From positions 1 through 43,606 of the forward strand of contig CAZBYL010000015.1 of the NCBI GenBank assembly GCA_964496275.1: a stretch of 43,606 bases of DNA. The letters run 5' to 3'. Below are positions 33,539 to 42,514 of this stretch, piece by piece (the first letter of the stretch is position 1; each line of letters opens with the position of its first letter). The stretch comes from CAZBYL01 sp964496275 (GTDB lineage: Bacteria > Synergistota > Synergistia > Synergistales > Synergistaceae). Below the pieces are notes generated by a model that saw only the letters and a list, made by a program, of their open reading frames with translations, did no database searches and was not told the DNA's origin. The position numbers and the translations under genes were made by a program.

Positions 33539-35821
33539 GTGAAAAATCAAAAGAGCAATATACTTTTCTGCGCTACCCTTTTGATGTGTCTGCTAACCTG
33601 CTTCGGGATATATTTTTACAGAAAAGATGCCGTTTCCCGAGCTACGGAGCTGACATATCAGAGGCTTAGCGACTCTGTCTTGGAACAGAGCCTGACGTTT
33701 AATGCAAAAATAACCGGACAGTTTGCGATTCTGGAAACAATGGCCGAGTCGCTGACTTAAAGCGAAATAAACAATAAAGCTCAGCTTGTACTGAGAATGC
33801 AGGACATCATAGGTTCATCATACTTCTATCATATCGGTTTTATAACCCCGAACGGTGAGGGATTTGTTCAGGACGGTACGGACATCAATGTAAAGGACAG
33901 AAAATATTTCCAAAAGGCGATATCGGGCAAGAGCTCCGTCGAAATGATTACCTCTGACAGAGCTGTCGGCGCGCCGAAATTTGTACTGTCTATCCCCGTC
34001 ATAAAGGACAGAAAGACTATAGGCGTCATGTTCGGCAGCTACAGTGAGAAAATGTTTAAGAAACTCTTTGTGATAAGGCCGTTAGGCGGCAGCGGCATAT
34101 CCTTTATATGCGACTCGGCGGGAGAGGTCATTTTGGGCAGTGACTCTCCAAAGTGGATCTTTGCAAAGGGAATGCCTTTCTCCGGGGCATCAAATATTTT
34201 TGACGGCTACAGAAATGTGACTTCAACAGGCGAGCGCACTATAAGCGATGTGGGAGTGGACCTCGCTTTCGGAAAGCACGGAACCTACGAATACTCGTAT
34301 GAAAACTACAGCAGGTACATAATATATGAGCCTCTTGGTATAAACGACTGGTTTATTTTTAACGCGGTGGACGGATCTACAGTAGACAGCATCACACAAT
34401 CATCGCTGAAAATACCGTTTATTCTCATTTTCGCCATGGCAGCGGGAATGTTCTCCATTGTTGCAATTGTCATCTATATGGAAACACGCAACCGGAAATT
34501 GCTTGAGGCGGAGGGCGAGCGTCTGCGCATAAGCGAACAGGAGTACAAAATTGCCGCGCAGCAGAGCGGTAAAATTATAGTTCGCTATGACATAAGAACC
34601 AAAACTGAGTACAGGGATGGTCTGATCGGCGGAGTCGTATTCAGCGAGTCTTCCGTTACGGAAAATGTCCCGCAGGTTTATGTGGAGTCCGGCAGGATAG
34701 ACAAGGACAGCATTGAAGAGTTCCTTAATTTTTACAAAAAAATGGAAAATGGTGAGGAGACAGGAAGCTGCATAGTAAGGATAAAATGTGCGGACAAAGA
34801 GGCCTTTGCGTATTACAAGGGAGATTTCACGGTAATATTCGACGACGAAAAAAAACCGTATCACTCAATAATATCTTTTCGGGACTACACCGAGGAGAGG
34901 GAAAGAGAGCTTGCTTACGGTCTGCTGCGGCAGAGCATATCCAAACTTCCCAAGGACAAAACTATGTCATTTGAACACAACCTGACGAAGGACACGGAGA
35001 GAACTGCTTCATCCACATTCGGCCTAACAAAAGAAGAGTGGGAAAAAAGCACTTTCAACGAAATTTCCGCCCTTGTCGCAGCGAAACAACTGCACAGAGA
35101 AGACGCTGCGCAATTCGTCGCTTTTGTAAACAAAGAGAGAGTACTTGCAGCATTTTATAACGGAATAAGCGAAGAGACGGAAGATTTCAGAATGAAACCG
35201 GCGGGGCATAAAAAGTACCTCTGGTACAGAGTGACCCTGCGCATGGGAGAGTATCCAAGCACAAAAGATGTCAAAGTCTTTATAACCTTTGAAGATATAG
35301 ATGAAGAAAAGAGAACCGCTCTCCGACAGCAGGAGCGTCTGAAAGAAGATCCTCTGACAAAGATTCTGAACAGGGGAGCTTTTGCGGAAAGGGTAGAAGA
35401 GATAATAAAAGAAGACCCATGTGCCAAACATGCCGTCATAATGATAGATTTGGACAACTTCAAACTGGTAAACGATAATTTCGGGCATGTAAGGGGCGAC
35501 GAAGTGCTTACGGAGACAGCCCAAAAACTCGCATCTATGCTGCGTTCCGGTGATGTAGTTGGCAGAATAGGCGGAGACGAATTTATGGTATGTCTCAAAT
35601 GTGTGCCTGACAGAAATGTGATAGAAAAAAGAGCAAAAAGTATATGTGAAAATCTCGTTACGGAAATTTCTCCCGAAGTAACAATATCCGGAAGCTTGGG
35701 AATAGCCATGTATCCGAATGACGGCGTAATTTTTGAAGAGCTCTATCAAAACTCAGATACGGCTGTCTACAAAGCAAAAGATTTGGGAAGAAACTGCTGG
35801 GAATTTTACAGCAAAAAATAG
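33539..35821 (+). pseudogene. Sensor diguanylate cyclase interrupted by an in-frame stop codon
   Basis: Read from GTG 33539 (GGAGG seven nt upstream), the frame runs to 35821 except for TAA at 33758-33760. Restored length is 760 residues: a first membrane span (about 8-27), a Cache-type extracellular sensor, a second span near 294-316, a PAS-like region, and a GGDEF domain. GGDEF is at 678-682 in the restored numbering, with the RSGD product-inhibition site five residues before it. The part after the stop (ATG 33797 onward) lacks the first membrane span. It may still be made, but its sensor would be mis-anchored. A sequencing error is also possible. Confidence 0.85.
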
Positions 35822-35832
35822 AGAGCCCGAAA

Positions 35833-35870
35833 AGAGATAGCCTGTTCCCTCGGGGGTTCAGGCTATCTCT
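35833..35870 (-). terminator. Hairpin terminator between the cyclase gene and ilvD
   Basis: AGAGATAGCCTG (35833-35844) pairs perfectly with CAGGCTATCTCT (35859-35870). On the minus strand it is followed by TTTTC, suiting termination after ilvD; on the plus strand no T-run follows. Confidence 0.75.
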
Positions 35871-35904
35871 CTGCTGTGCGGAAATATGCCGCGCCGAACT
35901 CCGG

Positions 35905-37599
35905 TTAAGGCTCTACAGCCATCGAAGCGCCCTCCGACGCCGACGTGGCGAGCTTTGCATAGAGCGCGAGAACTCCGCTCTTATGCGTCTGCTTCGGCCT
36001 CTTCCAATGCGATAACCTCTCTGCCACCTCTTGTTCAGAAACCTCAAGATCAATCTTCTTATTCTCGATATCTATTGTTATGATATCTCCGTCGCGCACG
36101 GCGGCTATAGGCCCTCCTTCTGCGGCTTCAGGCGAAATATGCCCCACGAAACAGCCGTTATTCGTCCCGGAAAACCTTCCGTCCGTAACGAGAGCCACCT
36201 TCTTCGCGAGACCCCGCCCATAAAGCAGCTTCATCGCGAAATACATCTCCCTCATACCGGGCCCGCCCTTGGGACCTTCGTACCGTATCACAATCACCTG
36301 ACCCGGCGCTATCGACCCCTTCAAAATAGCGTCGTTGGCATCTTCCTCCCTGTCAAAAACAACGGCGGGGCCGGAAAAACGGTACATACTCCTATCCATG
36401 GCAATGGGTTTCGTAATCGCGGCGGCGGGAGCCAGAGAGCCGCGCAGCACAGCGAGCCCCTTTGAGAAACCGAAAGGCTCCTTCACCGTTTTAATAACCC
36501 TTCTGTCCACGGGAAAAGGGTTCCTCCATAAATCCAGATTTTCACCTACAGTGCGCCCCGTCACGGTCATACAATCCATATTGATGAGAGCTGCGAGCTC
36601 CTTCATAACCTGAGGAATCCCGCCCGCCCTGTGAAAATCCTCCATATTATACTCTGATGCGGGATTCACCTTGGCAACAGACGGAATCCTCTCGCTTGCC
36701 CCGTCATACAAATTCATCATAAAATCCGCCGAAATTCCTATCTCGCGCGCGATCGCTGAAAAGTGCATAAAACAATTTGTCGAGCCGCCGGTCGCAATCG
36801 CAGTACAAACCGCATTCTCAAGAGACCTTGCATTGATAATATCCCTCGCCCGTATTCCCCTGCGCACAAGCTCGACGATTGCCCTTCCGCTCTCCTCGCC
36901 CGCTCTCAGACGCTCCGCGTTGTTTGCCGGAATAAGCGAAGAACCGGTGACGGACATTCCCATAGCTTCCGCAGCGGCTCCCATTGAATTTGCCGTGCCG
37001 TAATATGCACACGAACCGCAAGATGGACAGGAATTATTCTCCAACATATCCAACTCATCTTCTGCAATTCTTCCTGCGCCGAGCATACCCACCGCCTCCG
37101 ACACGGAAGTGGAATCGGAAGCTCTGCCGTCAAAAACGGCTCCGCCCCGCATCGGCCCTCCCACAAGCATAACGGCGGGAATATTGAGCCTTGCCGCCGC
37201 CATCAGCATACCTGGAACAATCTTATCGCACGAACCGAGCAGGACAAGCCCGTCAAGCCTGTGAGCCTCCGCCATCGCCTCTATATCATTTGCGATAAGG
37301 TCGCGAGTGGGAAGAATATACTTCATACCGACATGTCCGCATGCCTGCCCGTCGCATGCACCGATAACCCCAAACTCAACGGCGCTGCCTCCCGCTCTGT
37401 AAATACCCTTTCTTACAAAATCCGCAAGAGAACGCAAATTATAATGCCCCGGAACAAGCTCATTCCACGAATTTGCGATACCGATAACAGGCCCCTTCAA
37501 GTCGCTGTCAGACCACCCCATAGACTTATAAAGCGCCCTGTTCTCTCTGAACATCGGATCCTCAAGAATCTCCGAACTCCTGAACGTCACAATAACCAT
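35905..37599 (-). CDS. ilvD: Dihydroxy-acid dehydratase (IlvD/Edd family)
   Basis: A 564-residue IlvD/Edd family dehydratase, which removes water from 2,3-dihydroxy-isovalerate and -methylvalerate in branched-chain amino acid synthesis. Fe-S ligand cysteines are in GACDGQACGH, LLGSCDK and CPSCGSC. LVTDGRFSGTN and GHISPEAAEGGPI are C-terminal signatures. The stretch after CPSCGSC reads AYYGTANSMG, where typical IlvD has a GMFTANSM-like motif, so a sugar-acid dehydratase activity cannot be fully excluded. No other ilv or leu gene is nearby. The start has only a weak ribosome site. Confidence 0.85.
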   Translation of the reverse strand: MVIVTFRSSEILEDPMFRENRALYKSMGWSDSDLKGPVIGIANSWNELVPGHYNLRSLADFVRKGIYRAGGSAVEFGVIGACDGQACGHVGMKYILPTRDLIANDIEAMAEAHRLDGLVLLGSCDKIVPGMLMAAARLNIPAVMLVGGPMRGGAVFDGRASDSTSVSEAVGMLGAGRIAEDELDMLENNSCPSCGSCAYYGTANSMGAAAEAMGMSVTGSSLIPANNAERLRAGEESGRAIVELVRRGIRARDIINARSLENAVCTAIATGGSTNCFMHFSAIAREIGISADFMMNLYDGASERIPSVAKVNPASEYNMEDFHRAGGIPQVMKELAALINMDCMTVTGRTVGENLDLWRNPFPVDRRVIKTVKEPFGFSKGLAVLRGSLAPAAAITKPIAMDRSMYRFSGPAVVFDREEDANDAILKGSIAPGQVIVIRYEGPKGGPGMREMYFAMKLLYGRGLAKKVALVTDGRFSGTNNGCFVGHISPEAAEGGPIAAVRDGDIITIDIENKKIDLEVSEQEVAERLSHWKRPKQTHKSGVLALYAKLATSASEGASMAVEP

Positions 37600-37800
37600 C
37601 TCGATTCAAAATAGGTTTTAAGCCGTATCCGCTGTGAATATAGTCTCTGCCGGCTCTTTTGTCTACAAAAGGCGCATCGCGCAGGCGCTGTGAATAATAA
37701 TTTCTCTTATAGTGACATTAATCGCATCGATATTGCATTTTGTGAGCCATAGTGCTAGAGTCTGAACTATAAGTCTTATCCATCAAAGGAGAACGATAAC

Positions 37801-39454
37801 ATGCCAAATTCACAGGACAGCAAAAAGCAGGGGCAGAGTACAAACGTGAACATCAGTACCCCCCCCGACAAAATCTAAGATAGTTTATTTTCTGGTCTTT
37901 CTTCTTCTCATAGCGGCGGCATCCTTCACAGCGGCAAACGCCTACTACGTAAAGCCATCCTCAGCAGACGGTGAGGTTCGCATAATTGCAACATCGGCCG
38001 ACCTTGCAAAATTCCGAGACGACGTAAACAACGGCAGCTACGACATCAGCGCAAAACTAGCAAACAACATAGACATGGGAAGTGCGGACTGGACTCCTAT
38101 CTATAAATCAGATGATGCAGATGATGAGGCAGGCTACCAGGGCACATTTGACGGCAAAGGCTATATGGTTGCATACAGGATAACCTCCGCTGCTGACTAC
38201 GATGTTAAAGGGCTCTTTGGCGTAATAGGGGCAAGCGGCGATGTCAAGAACCTTACAGTGAGCGCGGATATCAAGCTCGGAAGCAGCGATGCACAATTAT
38301 TTGGTGCTTCCATCGGCGCCATAGCAGGCAAAAACATAGGCAAGGTATCCGCCTGTACAAATACCGGAACAATTACAATAGTCGGCTATGGCAACAAGAC
38401 CGGTGGTCTTATAGGGGATGACAGAGGAAGAATAGTAAACTGCGCCAATAAAGGCGCGACCTCGTCGTATGATCCGGTTTATCATAATTCATTCGCTCAT
38501 ACAGGCGGTATTGCCGGAATGGCTCTGGGTACTGTGCTGAACTGCATCAACAGTTCATCAGTATCAACTGAATCGGCATCATCTAATCAACAATATGCCG
38601 GAGGTACTTGGAATGCCATGATAATAAACTGTACAAATACCGGTTCTGTCGCGGCATCTGGTACGTCGCCGTGTGCGGGCGGCATTGCCGGCAGAAACGA
38701 AGAGAGCAGCACAATCGCAAACTGCACAAATACCGGTTCTGTAAAGGCGTCTAACACGAGCCCAAACGCTGGCGGCATTGCGGGGTGGAACAGTATGAAC
38801 AGCACAATCGCAAACTGCATAAGCAGGGGGTCGGCAGAGGGATCCGGCAGCAATGGAAATTTGGGCGGTATTGTGGGGCATAACTCTAGCTCGGTAATCT
38901 CCAACGCCTCATACGTAAAGTCCGGCGATCTGCCGACTATTGGAAAGAGCAGCAATGCGTCGGCAGACAAAGTTATATCCCTCGACGCAGCTTCCTTTGA
39001 GGACGTCGCGGTGACATACATAATATCTGACGACTACACTCCGTCAGAGCGAAAGGACGCACTGCACATCACTGCTGCGCCGTACCTGAGCAAAGATGTC
39101 GTTGCGTCGGAGAATTACGCAAAATTCATCTCAAACAACGTGACAATCTCCTGCGACAAGGAACTGCTCTCCTGGAGCTACAACGGAGATGGCAAGTTTA
39201 CAGTGACGGCGAAAAAAGAAATTTCGCAGGACCTCCCGATAGAGATACAAAATCTGGGCTACACAGACTTCGGCACAGGAGCCTTCAACGTAATAACAAG
39301 CACGGACTTCACGGTAAAAACCTACGTCCCTGCGGGAAGCCTGACACCATCGACACCGCGGACACCAAGCGGAAGCTCAGGCGGCTGCAGCGCAGGATTC
39401 GCCGCACTGGCTCTGCTCGGCATGATACCCGTTGTGTTAAAGAAAAAGAAGTAA
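37801..39454 (+). CDS. GLUG-repeat surface protein with Synerg-CTERM-like tail, frameshifted at a C8 tract
   Basis: ATG 37801, behind AAAGGAG, reads 25 codons and stops at 37876-37878. If the C8 tract (37859-37866) is one base shorter, the frame continues unbroken to 39454, giving about 550 residues. The restored N-terminus has a hydrophilic stretch, then KIVYFLVFLLLIAAASF, a signal/anchor. The body has GLUG-like repeats (GGIAGRNEESSTIANCTNTG and relatives, roughly 38500-38880). The end is a TPSTPRTPSG linker, then SGGCSAGFAALALLGM, further hydrophobic residues and KKKK, matching the Synerg-CTERM sorting pattern. Most likely an envelope-anchored adhesin-like protein. Without the shift, translation could only begin at 38075, lacking the signal. 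Confidence 0.8.
37859..37866. repeat. Homopolymeric C8 tract, possible phase-variation switch
   Basis: Eight consecutive C lie in codons 20-22 of the surface-protein gene. The count present puts the gene out of frame; C7 or C10 would restore it. Confidence 0.85.
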
Positions 39455-39483
39455 CAGGCAGATAAAAGCAAAAGCAAGAAATA

Positions 39484-39520
39484 AGCAAAGCCTCCGCCCT
39501 GACAGACGGAGGCTTTTGCT
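39484..39520 (+). terminator. Hairpin terminator after the surface-protein gene
   Basis: AGCAAAGCCTCCG pairs with CGGAGGCTTTTGCT around a CCCTGACAGA loop, 30 bases after the stop. The T-run is inside the stem, so strength is uncertain. Confidence 0.7.
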
Positions 39521-39532
39521 ATATGGACAAAT

Positions 39533-39570
39533 AATAAAAAAAGACGGGAAGAATCTCCCGTCTTTTTTTA
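39533..39570. terminator. Bidirectional intrinsic terminator
   Basis: AAGACGGGA (39541-39549) pairs with TCCCGTCTT (39556-39564). On the plus strand seven T follow, and on the minus strand seven T follow, so it can end transcripts from both sides: the surface-protein gene on the plus strand and the candidate RNA on the minus strand. Confidence 0.88.
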
Positions 39571-39682
39571 TTGACTTGCCGTTAAAAATAAAACCGGGCG
39601 GGGTGACATTCCCGCATCTCCTAACCTCTTGCGAGGGGCGACGGCTGCCCGTTCCGTCCTCGGGGTTTTACTTTTATTGACT
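39567..39682 (-). ncRNA. Candidate structured RNA between direct repeats
   Basis: A GC-rich island in AT-rich sequence. On the minus strand TAAAACC pairs with GGTTTTA as an outer stem. Inside are GAGGACGG with CCGT and CCTC, CCTC-GCAA-GAGG (a GNRA tetraloop), and GCGGG with CCCGC around AATGTCAC. A promoter-like TTGACA-N17-TACTAT lies just upstream (39708-39713, 39685-39690) and a terminator just downstream. The island is bracketed by two copies of TTTTATTGACT (39567-39577, 39672-39682). I do not recognise the RNA family. Alternatives are a small mobile element, a mobile-element guide RNA relic, or a 3' UTR structure of the nuclease gene. Confidence 0.55.
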
Positions 39683-39684
39683 AT

Positions 39685-39713
39685 ATAGTATAAAATAATG
39701 AATTCTATGTCAA
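39685..39713 (-). promoter_or_regulatory. Promoter-like sequence upstream of the structured RNA
   Basis: On the minus strand TTGACA (39708-39713) is followed after 17 nt by TACTAT (39685-39690), with TATACT overlapping at a shorter spacing. The -35 box overlaps the last codons of the nuclease-like gene. The strand and position suit transcription of the structured RNA. Confidence 0.5.
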
Positions 39714-40091
39714 GCGATCTTTGTCAGATATTTGTACCAGTGTGCCTGATTCTATAAATTTGTAGATTTTTGAACGGTTTACTCCATACAAAGACCTTAC
39801 GAACAGAACGTCGTTGTTTGAAACTCTTACCGCTACTTTTAAGAACTCACCATCTGTGCCGTATTCTTTCACATATTCAATCGAACCATCTTTCGAGCTA
39901 ACACCGACATAATCAGGCAGAGCGATTATGGCAGCTATATCTTTACCATACTTTGTATAGTCTGCGGGATTTTTTAAGTTCATATGGTCAATATTATTTG
40001 GACCGATAAGGATTGGGGCTTCTGCGGCATAAGGTAAAGAAAAAAGGGATATTATTTCTGCTGAAAGATTTCCTATAATTGCGTTTGCCAA
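39705..40091 (-). CDS. BECR-fold (PBECR-like) nuclease-type protein
   Basis: About 128 residues. The sequence PNNIDHMNLKNPADYTKYGKDI, abbreviated here by its ends PNNIDHM and YTKYG, then IIALPDYVGVSSKDGSIEYV, VAVRVSNNDVLFVRSLYGV and FIESGTLV, resembles the phage Barnase-EndoU-ColicinE5/D-RelE-like (PBECR) domains of phage polyvalent proteins. These are predicted RNA- or DNA-cleaving domains. The start TTG 40091 is chosen for the GAGGGGGAAGG site before it and the TATAAT box at 40114-40119. A longer frame to 40142 would run through that promoter. No phage genes are nearby, and a structured RNA follows directly. Confidence 0.6.
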   Translation of the reverse strand: MANAIIGNLSAEIISLFSLPYAAEAPILIGPNNIDHMNLKNPADYTKYGKDIAAIIALPDYVGVSSKDGSIEYVKEYGTDGEFLKVAVRVSNNDVLFVRSLYGVNRSKIYKFIESGTLVQISDKDRLT

Positions 40092-40113
40092 GGCCCTTCC
40101 CCCTCTGTGTACA

Positions 40114-40142
40114 ATTATAGCACGCTGATTTGGCATTTTCAT
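40114..40142 (-). promoter_or_regulatory. Probable promoter of the nuclease-like gene
   Basis: TATAAT on the minus strand (40114-40119) with ATGAAA seventeen nt upstream (40137-40142) as a partial -35 box. It lies about 20 nt before the chosen TTG start. The remaining sequence to 40355 shows no gene that I can support. Confidence 0.45.
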
Positions 40143-40355
40143 GTTAAGGCGTCCGCAAAAGAGAGAAGGTTTTAGAGATGTTGCTTAGTGCACTGTGAGC
40201 TTATTTTTGTACTGTGATTTTTGAATTTGTGCGCTTTGTAAGTTATTCGGGAACAAGAATAGTCCCCGGCGTGTCTAATTTATACAGGTCGGTGTGGAAA
40301 CGAAAATCAATAGCGCCTTTATACGTTTACGGACATTGCATCGGCCGGCGCTTTC

Positions 40356-40913
40356 TTATCCTTTTATAATGCCTGTTTTTTCAAGCTTTACGGATATTAC
40401 GGCGCAGAGGGCGGCTTTTATGATGTCGCCTCCTATTGTGCTAAGGAAGCCTATTGATAGTACCTTGAACAGAGACGCGGATGAGTTTTCCATGTAGAAA
40501 TTGAGGATTATGTAGAGGTGTATGAGTCCGAATGCGTATGCCGTTATGACTCCCGCGAACGCCGCGGCGAAGCATCCCGGCAGTGTGAGTCTGCCCCGCG
40601 CTTTTTTCAGCCATGAGGAGATTGTTCCGCTTACCCACGCGCACGCTATGAAGCCTATTATGTATCCGAAGGACGGTGTGAATATGGCTCCTATTCCTCC
40701 GCCGCTTGTGAACACCGGGAGTCCCGCAAGTCCGAGCAGCATGTAGAGCGCCTGCGAAGCCGCTCCATGTTTTGCTCCGAGAACGATTCCCGCCGTCATG
40801 CAGACTAGCGTTTGCAGTGTGAAGGGAACAAGCGGAATTGGGATCATTATCCTTGTTCCGACTATTGTGAGAACCGTAAATATTGATATTCGAGTCATGT
40901 CGTTTATCTTCAT
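40356..40913 (-). CDS. bioY: BioY biotin transporter (ECF S component)
   Basis: A 185-residue membrane protein of the BioY family: KINDMTRISIFTVLTIVG, then IPIPLVPFTLQTLVCMTAGIV, LYMLLGLAGLPVFTSGGG and TPSFGYIIGFIACAWVSG are diagnostic. It binds and imports biotin, alone or with a shared ECF energising module, which is not in this window. I start at ATG 40913; ATG 40898 five codons in is an alternative that leaves a short leader. Upstream is a good promoter overlapped by a BirA-like operator, so repression by biotin-charged BirA is expected. Confidence 0.92.
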   Translation of the reverse strand: MKINDMTRISIFTVLTIVGTRIMIPIPLVPFTLQTLVCMTAGIVLGAKHGAASQALYMLLGLAGLPVFTSGGGIGAIFTPSFGYIIGFIACAWVSGTISSWLKKARGRLTLPGCFAAAFAGVITAYAFGLIHLYIILNFYMENSSASLFKVLSIGFLSTIGGDIIKAALCAVISVKLEKTGIIKG

Positions 40914-40920
40914 GTCAGAG

Positions 40921-40974
40921 AATATAGACCTAAAGAAGTGTTCTGTCAACCATTTGGTATTATTAAGTTGACAA
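40921..40974 (-). promoter_or_regulatory. bioY promoter with BirA-like operator
   Basis: On the minus strand TTGACA (40944-40949) and TATATT (40921-40926) are 17 nt apart. An inverted repeat, TTGTCAAC and GTTGACAG separated by 16 nt (40943-40974), covers the -35 box. Its shape matches the BirA site TTGTAAACC-N14-GGTTTACAA. Confidence 0.75.
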
Positions 40975-41058
40975 GTGTTGTTTTGCATACAGCATTGATT
41001 TTTTATCTGCTTGTCCGTTCGCCTGAGAATTTGCAGAAGCAGGATAGACATTATTAAA

Positions 41059-41090
41059 CAGAGCCGCCCGTAGTTTTGATGGCGGCTCTG
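41059..41090 (-). terminator. Terminator after metY
   Basis: CAGAGCCGCC (41059-41068) pairs perfectly with GGCGGCTCTG (41081-41090). On the minus strand TTTAATAATG follows. It lies about 40 bases after the metY stop. Confidence 0.82.
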
Positions 41091-41129
41091 TATGATTGTG
41101 TCAGGGAAAATGAACTGTTTAGAGAATTG

Positions 41130-42425
41130 TTATATTTTTACTTTAGCGAGCGCTTGGGCGAGGTCCGCGATTATGTCTTCCGCGTCCTCTATTCCCACGC
41201 TGAGACGGATAAGCCCGTCCGATATGCCCGCCGCCGCTCTCTGTTCCTGTGTGAGCTGGCTGTGGGTTGTGCTGGCAGGGTGGGTGATGATTGTGCGCGA
41301 ATCTCCCAGGTTTGCCATGTGTCCGATGAGTTCCAGACTGTTGATGAGAGTTTTTCCCGCTTCAACCCCGCCTTTTACGGAGAATGCGAGCATGCCGCCG
41401 CAGCCGTCCTTCAGGTAGACTTGTGCCATGTCGTTTTGCGGGTGTCCTTCGAGTCCCGGATAGCTTACGTGTGAAACCATGTCATGTCCGCTCAAGAACT
41501 TTGCTGTCTCCATTGCGTTTTCGCTGTGCCTTTTCATGCGCAGCGGCAGGGTTCTGAGCGAGAGGTGGAGAAGATATGCGTCGAACGCCGACGGTGTGCC
41601 GCCCATGTCGCGCATCACGGAACAGGCGAGTTTAGCGTGGAGAGCGGCTTTGCCGAAGTGTTCCGCAAAGGTTATCCCGTGGTATGCCGCGTCGGGCTGC
41701 GCAAGAGTCGGATATTTTTCCGGATAGTCCATCCAGTTGAAATTTCCTCCGTCCACAACCGCTCCGCCTATTACGTTGCCGTTCCCTGAGATGTATTTGG
41801 TGGTGGAGTGTACAACGACGTGAGCTCCCCATTCGATGGGACGGCAGAGAGCCGGTGTCGCGAAGGTGTTGTCTATTATTAGCGGTACGCCCTGACGGTT
41901 TGCGATTCTCGCGAGAGCTTCGAGCGGCGCCACATTCATGCTTGGGTTGCCTATCGTTTCGGTGATTATTCCTCTTGTATCGTCGTTTATGGCCTGCTCC
42001 ACTTGGCAGGGGTGGTCGCTGTCCACCAAAATTGTCTCAACTCCGAAACGGGAAAATACGTTTTGAAGCAGGGTGAGTGTCCCCCCGTAGACTTTTCTGG
42101 ATACGACAAGATTTGTGCCGGAGGAGCAGAGCGCCGTTATGAGGTGAGTGAAGGCCGCCTGTCCCGAGGAGGCTGCAAGGCATCCGACTCCGCCTTCAAG
42201 AGCGTTTAGCCCCTCTTCGAATGCTTCGACTGTGGGGTTTGCCAAACGAGAGTAGATGTAGCCGCTCTCTTCAAGGTTGAAGAGGCGTGCGGCATGTTCC
42301 GTGTTTTTAAATTGGTAAGCCGCAGTGGAGTAGATGGGAAGTCCCGAAGCTCCTGTCGTCGGATCGCACTTCCACCCGCTGTGGAGCGCCTTTGTCATCA
42401 TTCCTAATTTTTTGCCCTCTGCCAT
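41130..42425 (-). CDS. metY: O-acetylhomoserine sulfhydrylase (MetY type)
   Basis: A 431-residue Cys/Met metabolism PLP enzyme. The PLP lysine is K210 in VVHSTTKYISGNGNVIGG, and YSRLANPT (58-65) holds the phosphate-binding Tyr and Arg of the neighbouring subunit. The 431-residue length and the insertion after K210 match MetY rather than the shorter MetB/MetC group. It makes homocysteine (or cysteine, with O-acetylserine) from sulfide. GGGGAA precedes the ATG. It has its own promoter and terminator, so it forms a single-gene unit. Confidence 0.92.
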   Translation of the reverse strand: MAEGKKLGMMTKALHSGWKCDPTTGASGLPIYSTAAYQFKNTEHAARLFNLEESGYIYSRLANPTVEAFEEGLNALEGGVGCLAASSGQAAFTHLITALCSSGTNLVVSRKVYGGTLTLLQNVFSRFGVETILVDSDHPCQVEQAINDDTRGIITETIGNPSMNVAPLEALARIANRQGVPLIIDNTFATPALCRPIEWGAHVVVHSTTKYISGNGNVIGGAVVDGGNFNWMDYPEKYPTLAQPDAAYHGITFAEHFGKAALHAKLACSVMRDMGGTPSAFDAYLLHLSLRTLPLRMKRHSENAMETAKFLSGHDMVSHVSYPGLEGHPQNDMAQVYLKDGCGGMLAFSVKGGVEAGKTLINSLELIGHMANLGDSRTIITHPASTTHSQLTQEQRAAAGISDGLIRLSVGIEDAEDIIADLAQALAKVKI

Positions 42426-42485
42426 AAAAGAACTTCCCCTTTCATACTTGCCTGTTTATCGGTAACGGCGAGTGTATATCATTTA

Positions 42486-42514
42486 ATTCTAAGCTTACGG
42501 CAATGGGTTGTCAA
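42486..42514 (-). promoter_or_regulatory. metY promoter
   Basis: On the minus strand TTGACA (42509-42514) and TAGAAT (42486-42491) are separated by 17 nt. The leader of about 54 nt shows no riboswitch that I recognise. Confidence 0.75.

Noticed and set aside
33244..33669. Plus-strand open frame of 141 codons before the cyclase
   Set aside because: AT-rich, no ribosome site, and overlaps the well-supported start of the cyclase gene.
38075..39454. Surface protein as a complete gene starting at ATG 38075
   Set aside because: There is no ribosome site, no signal peptide, and 69 open codons with a membrane segment lie before it in the same frame; the frameshifted longer gene explains everything better.
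39567..39682. Riboswitch for a downstream gene
   Set aside because: On neither strand does it precede a gene start: minus-strand transcription runs into a terminator, and the plus strand has only minus-strand genes downstream until 42643.
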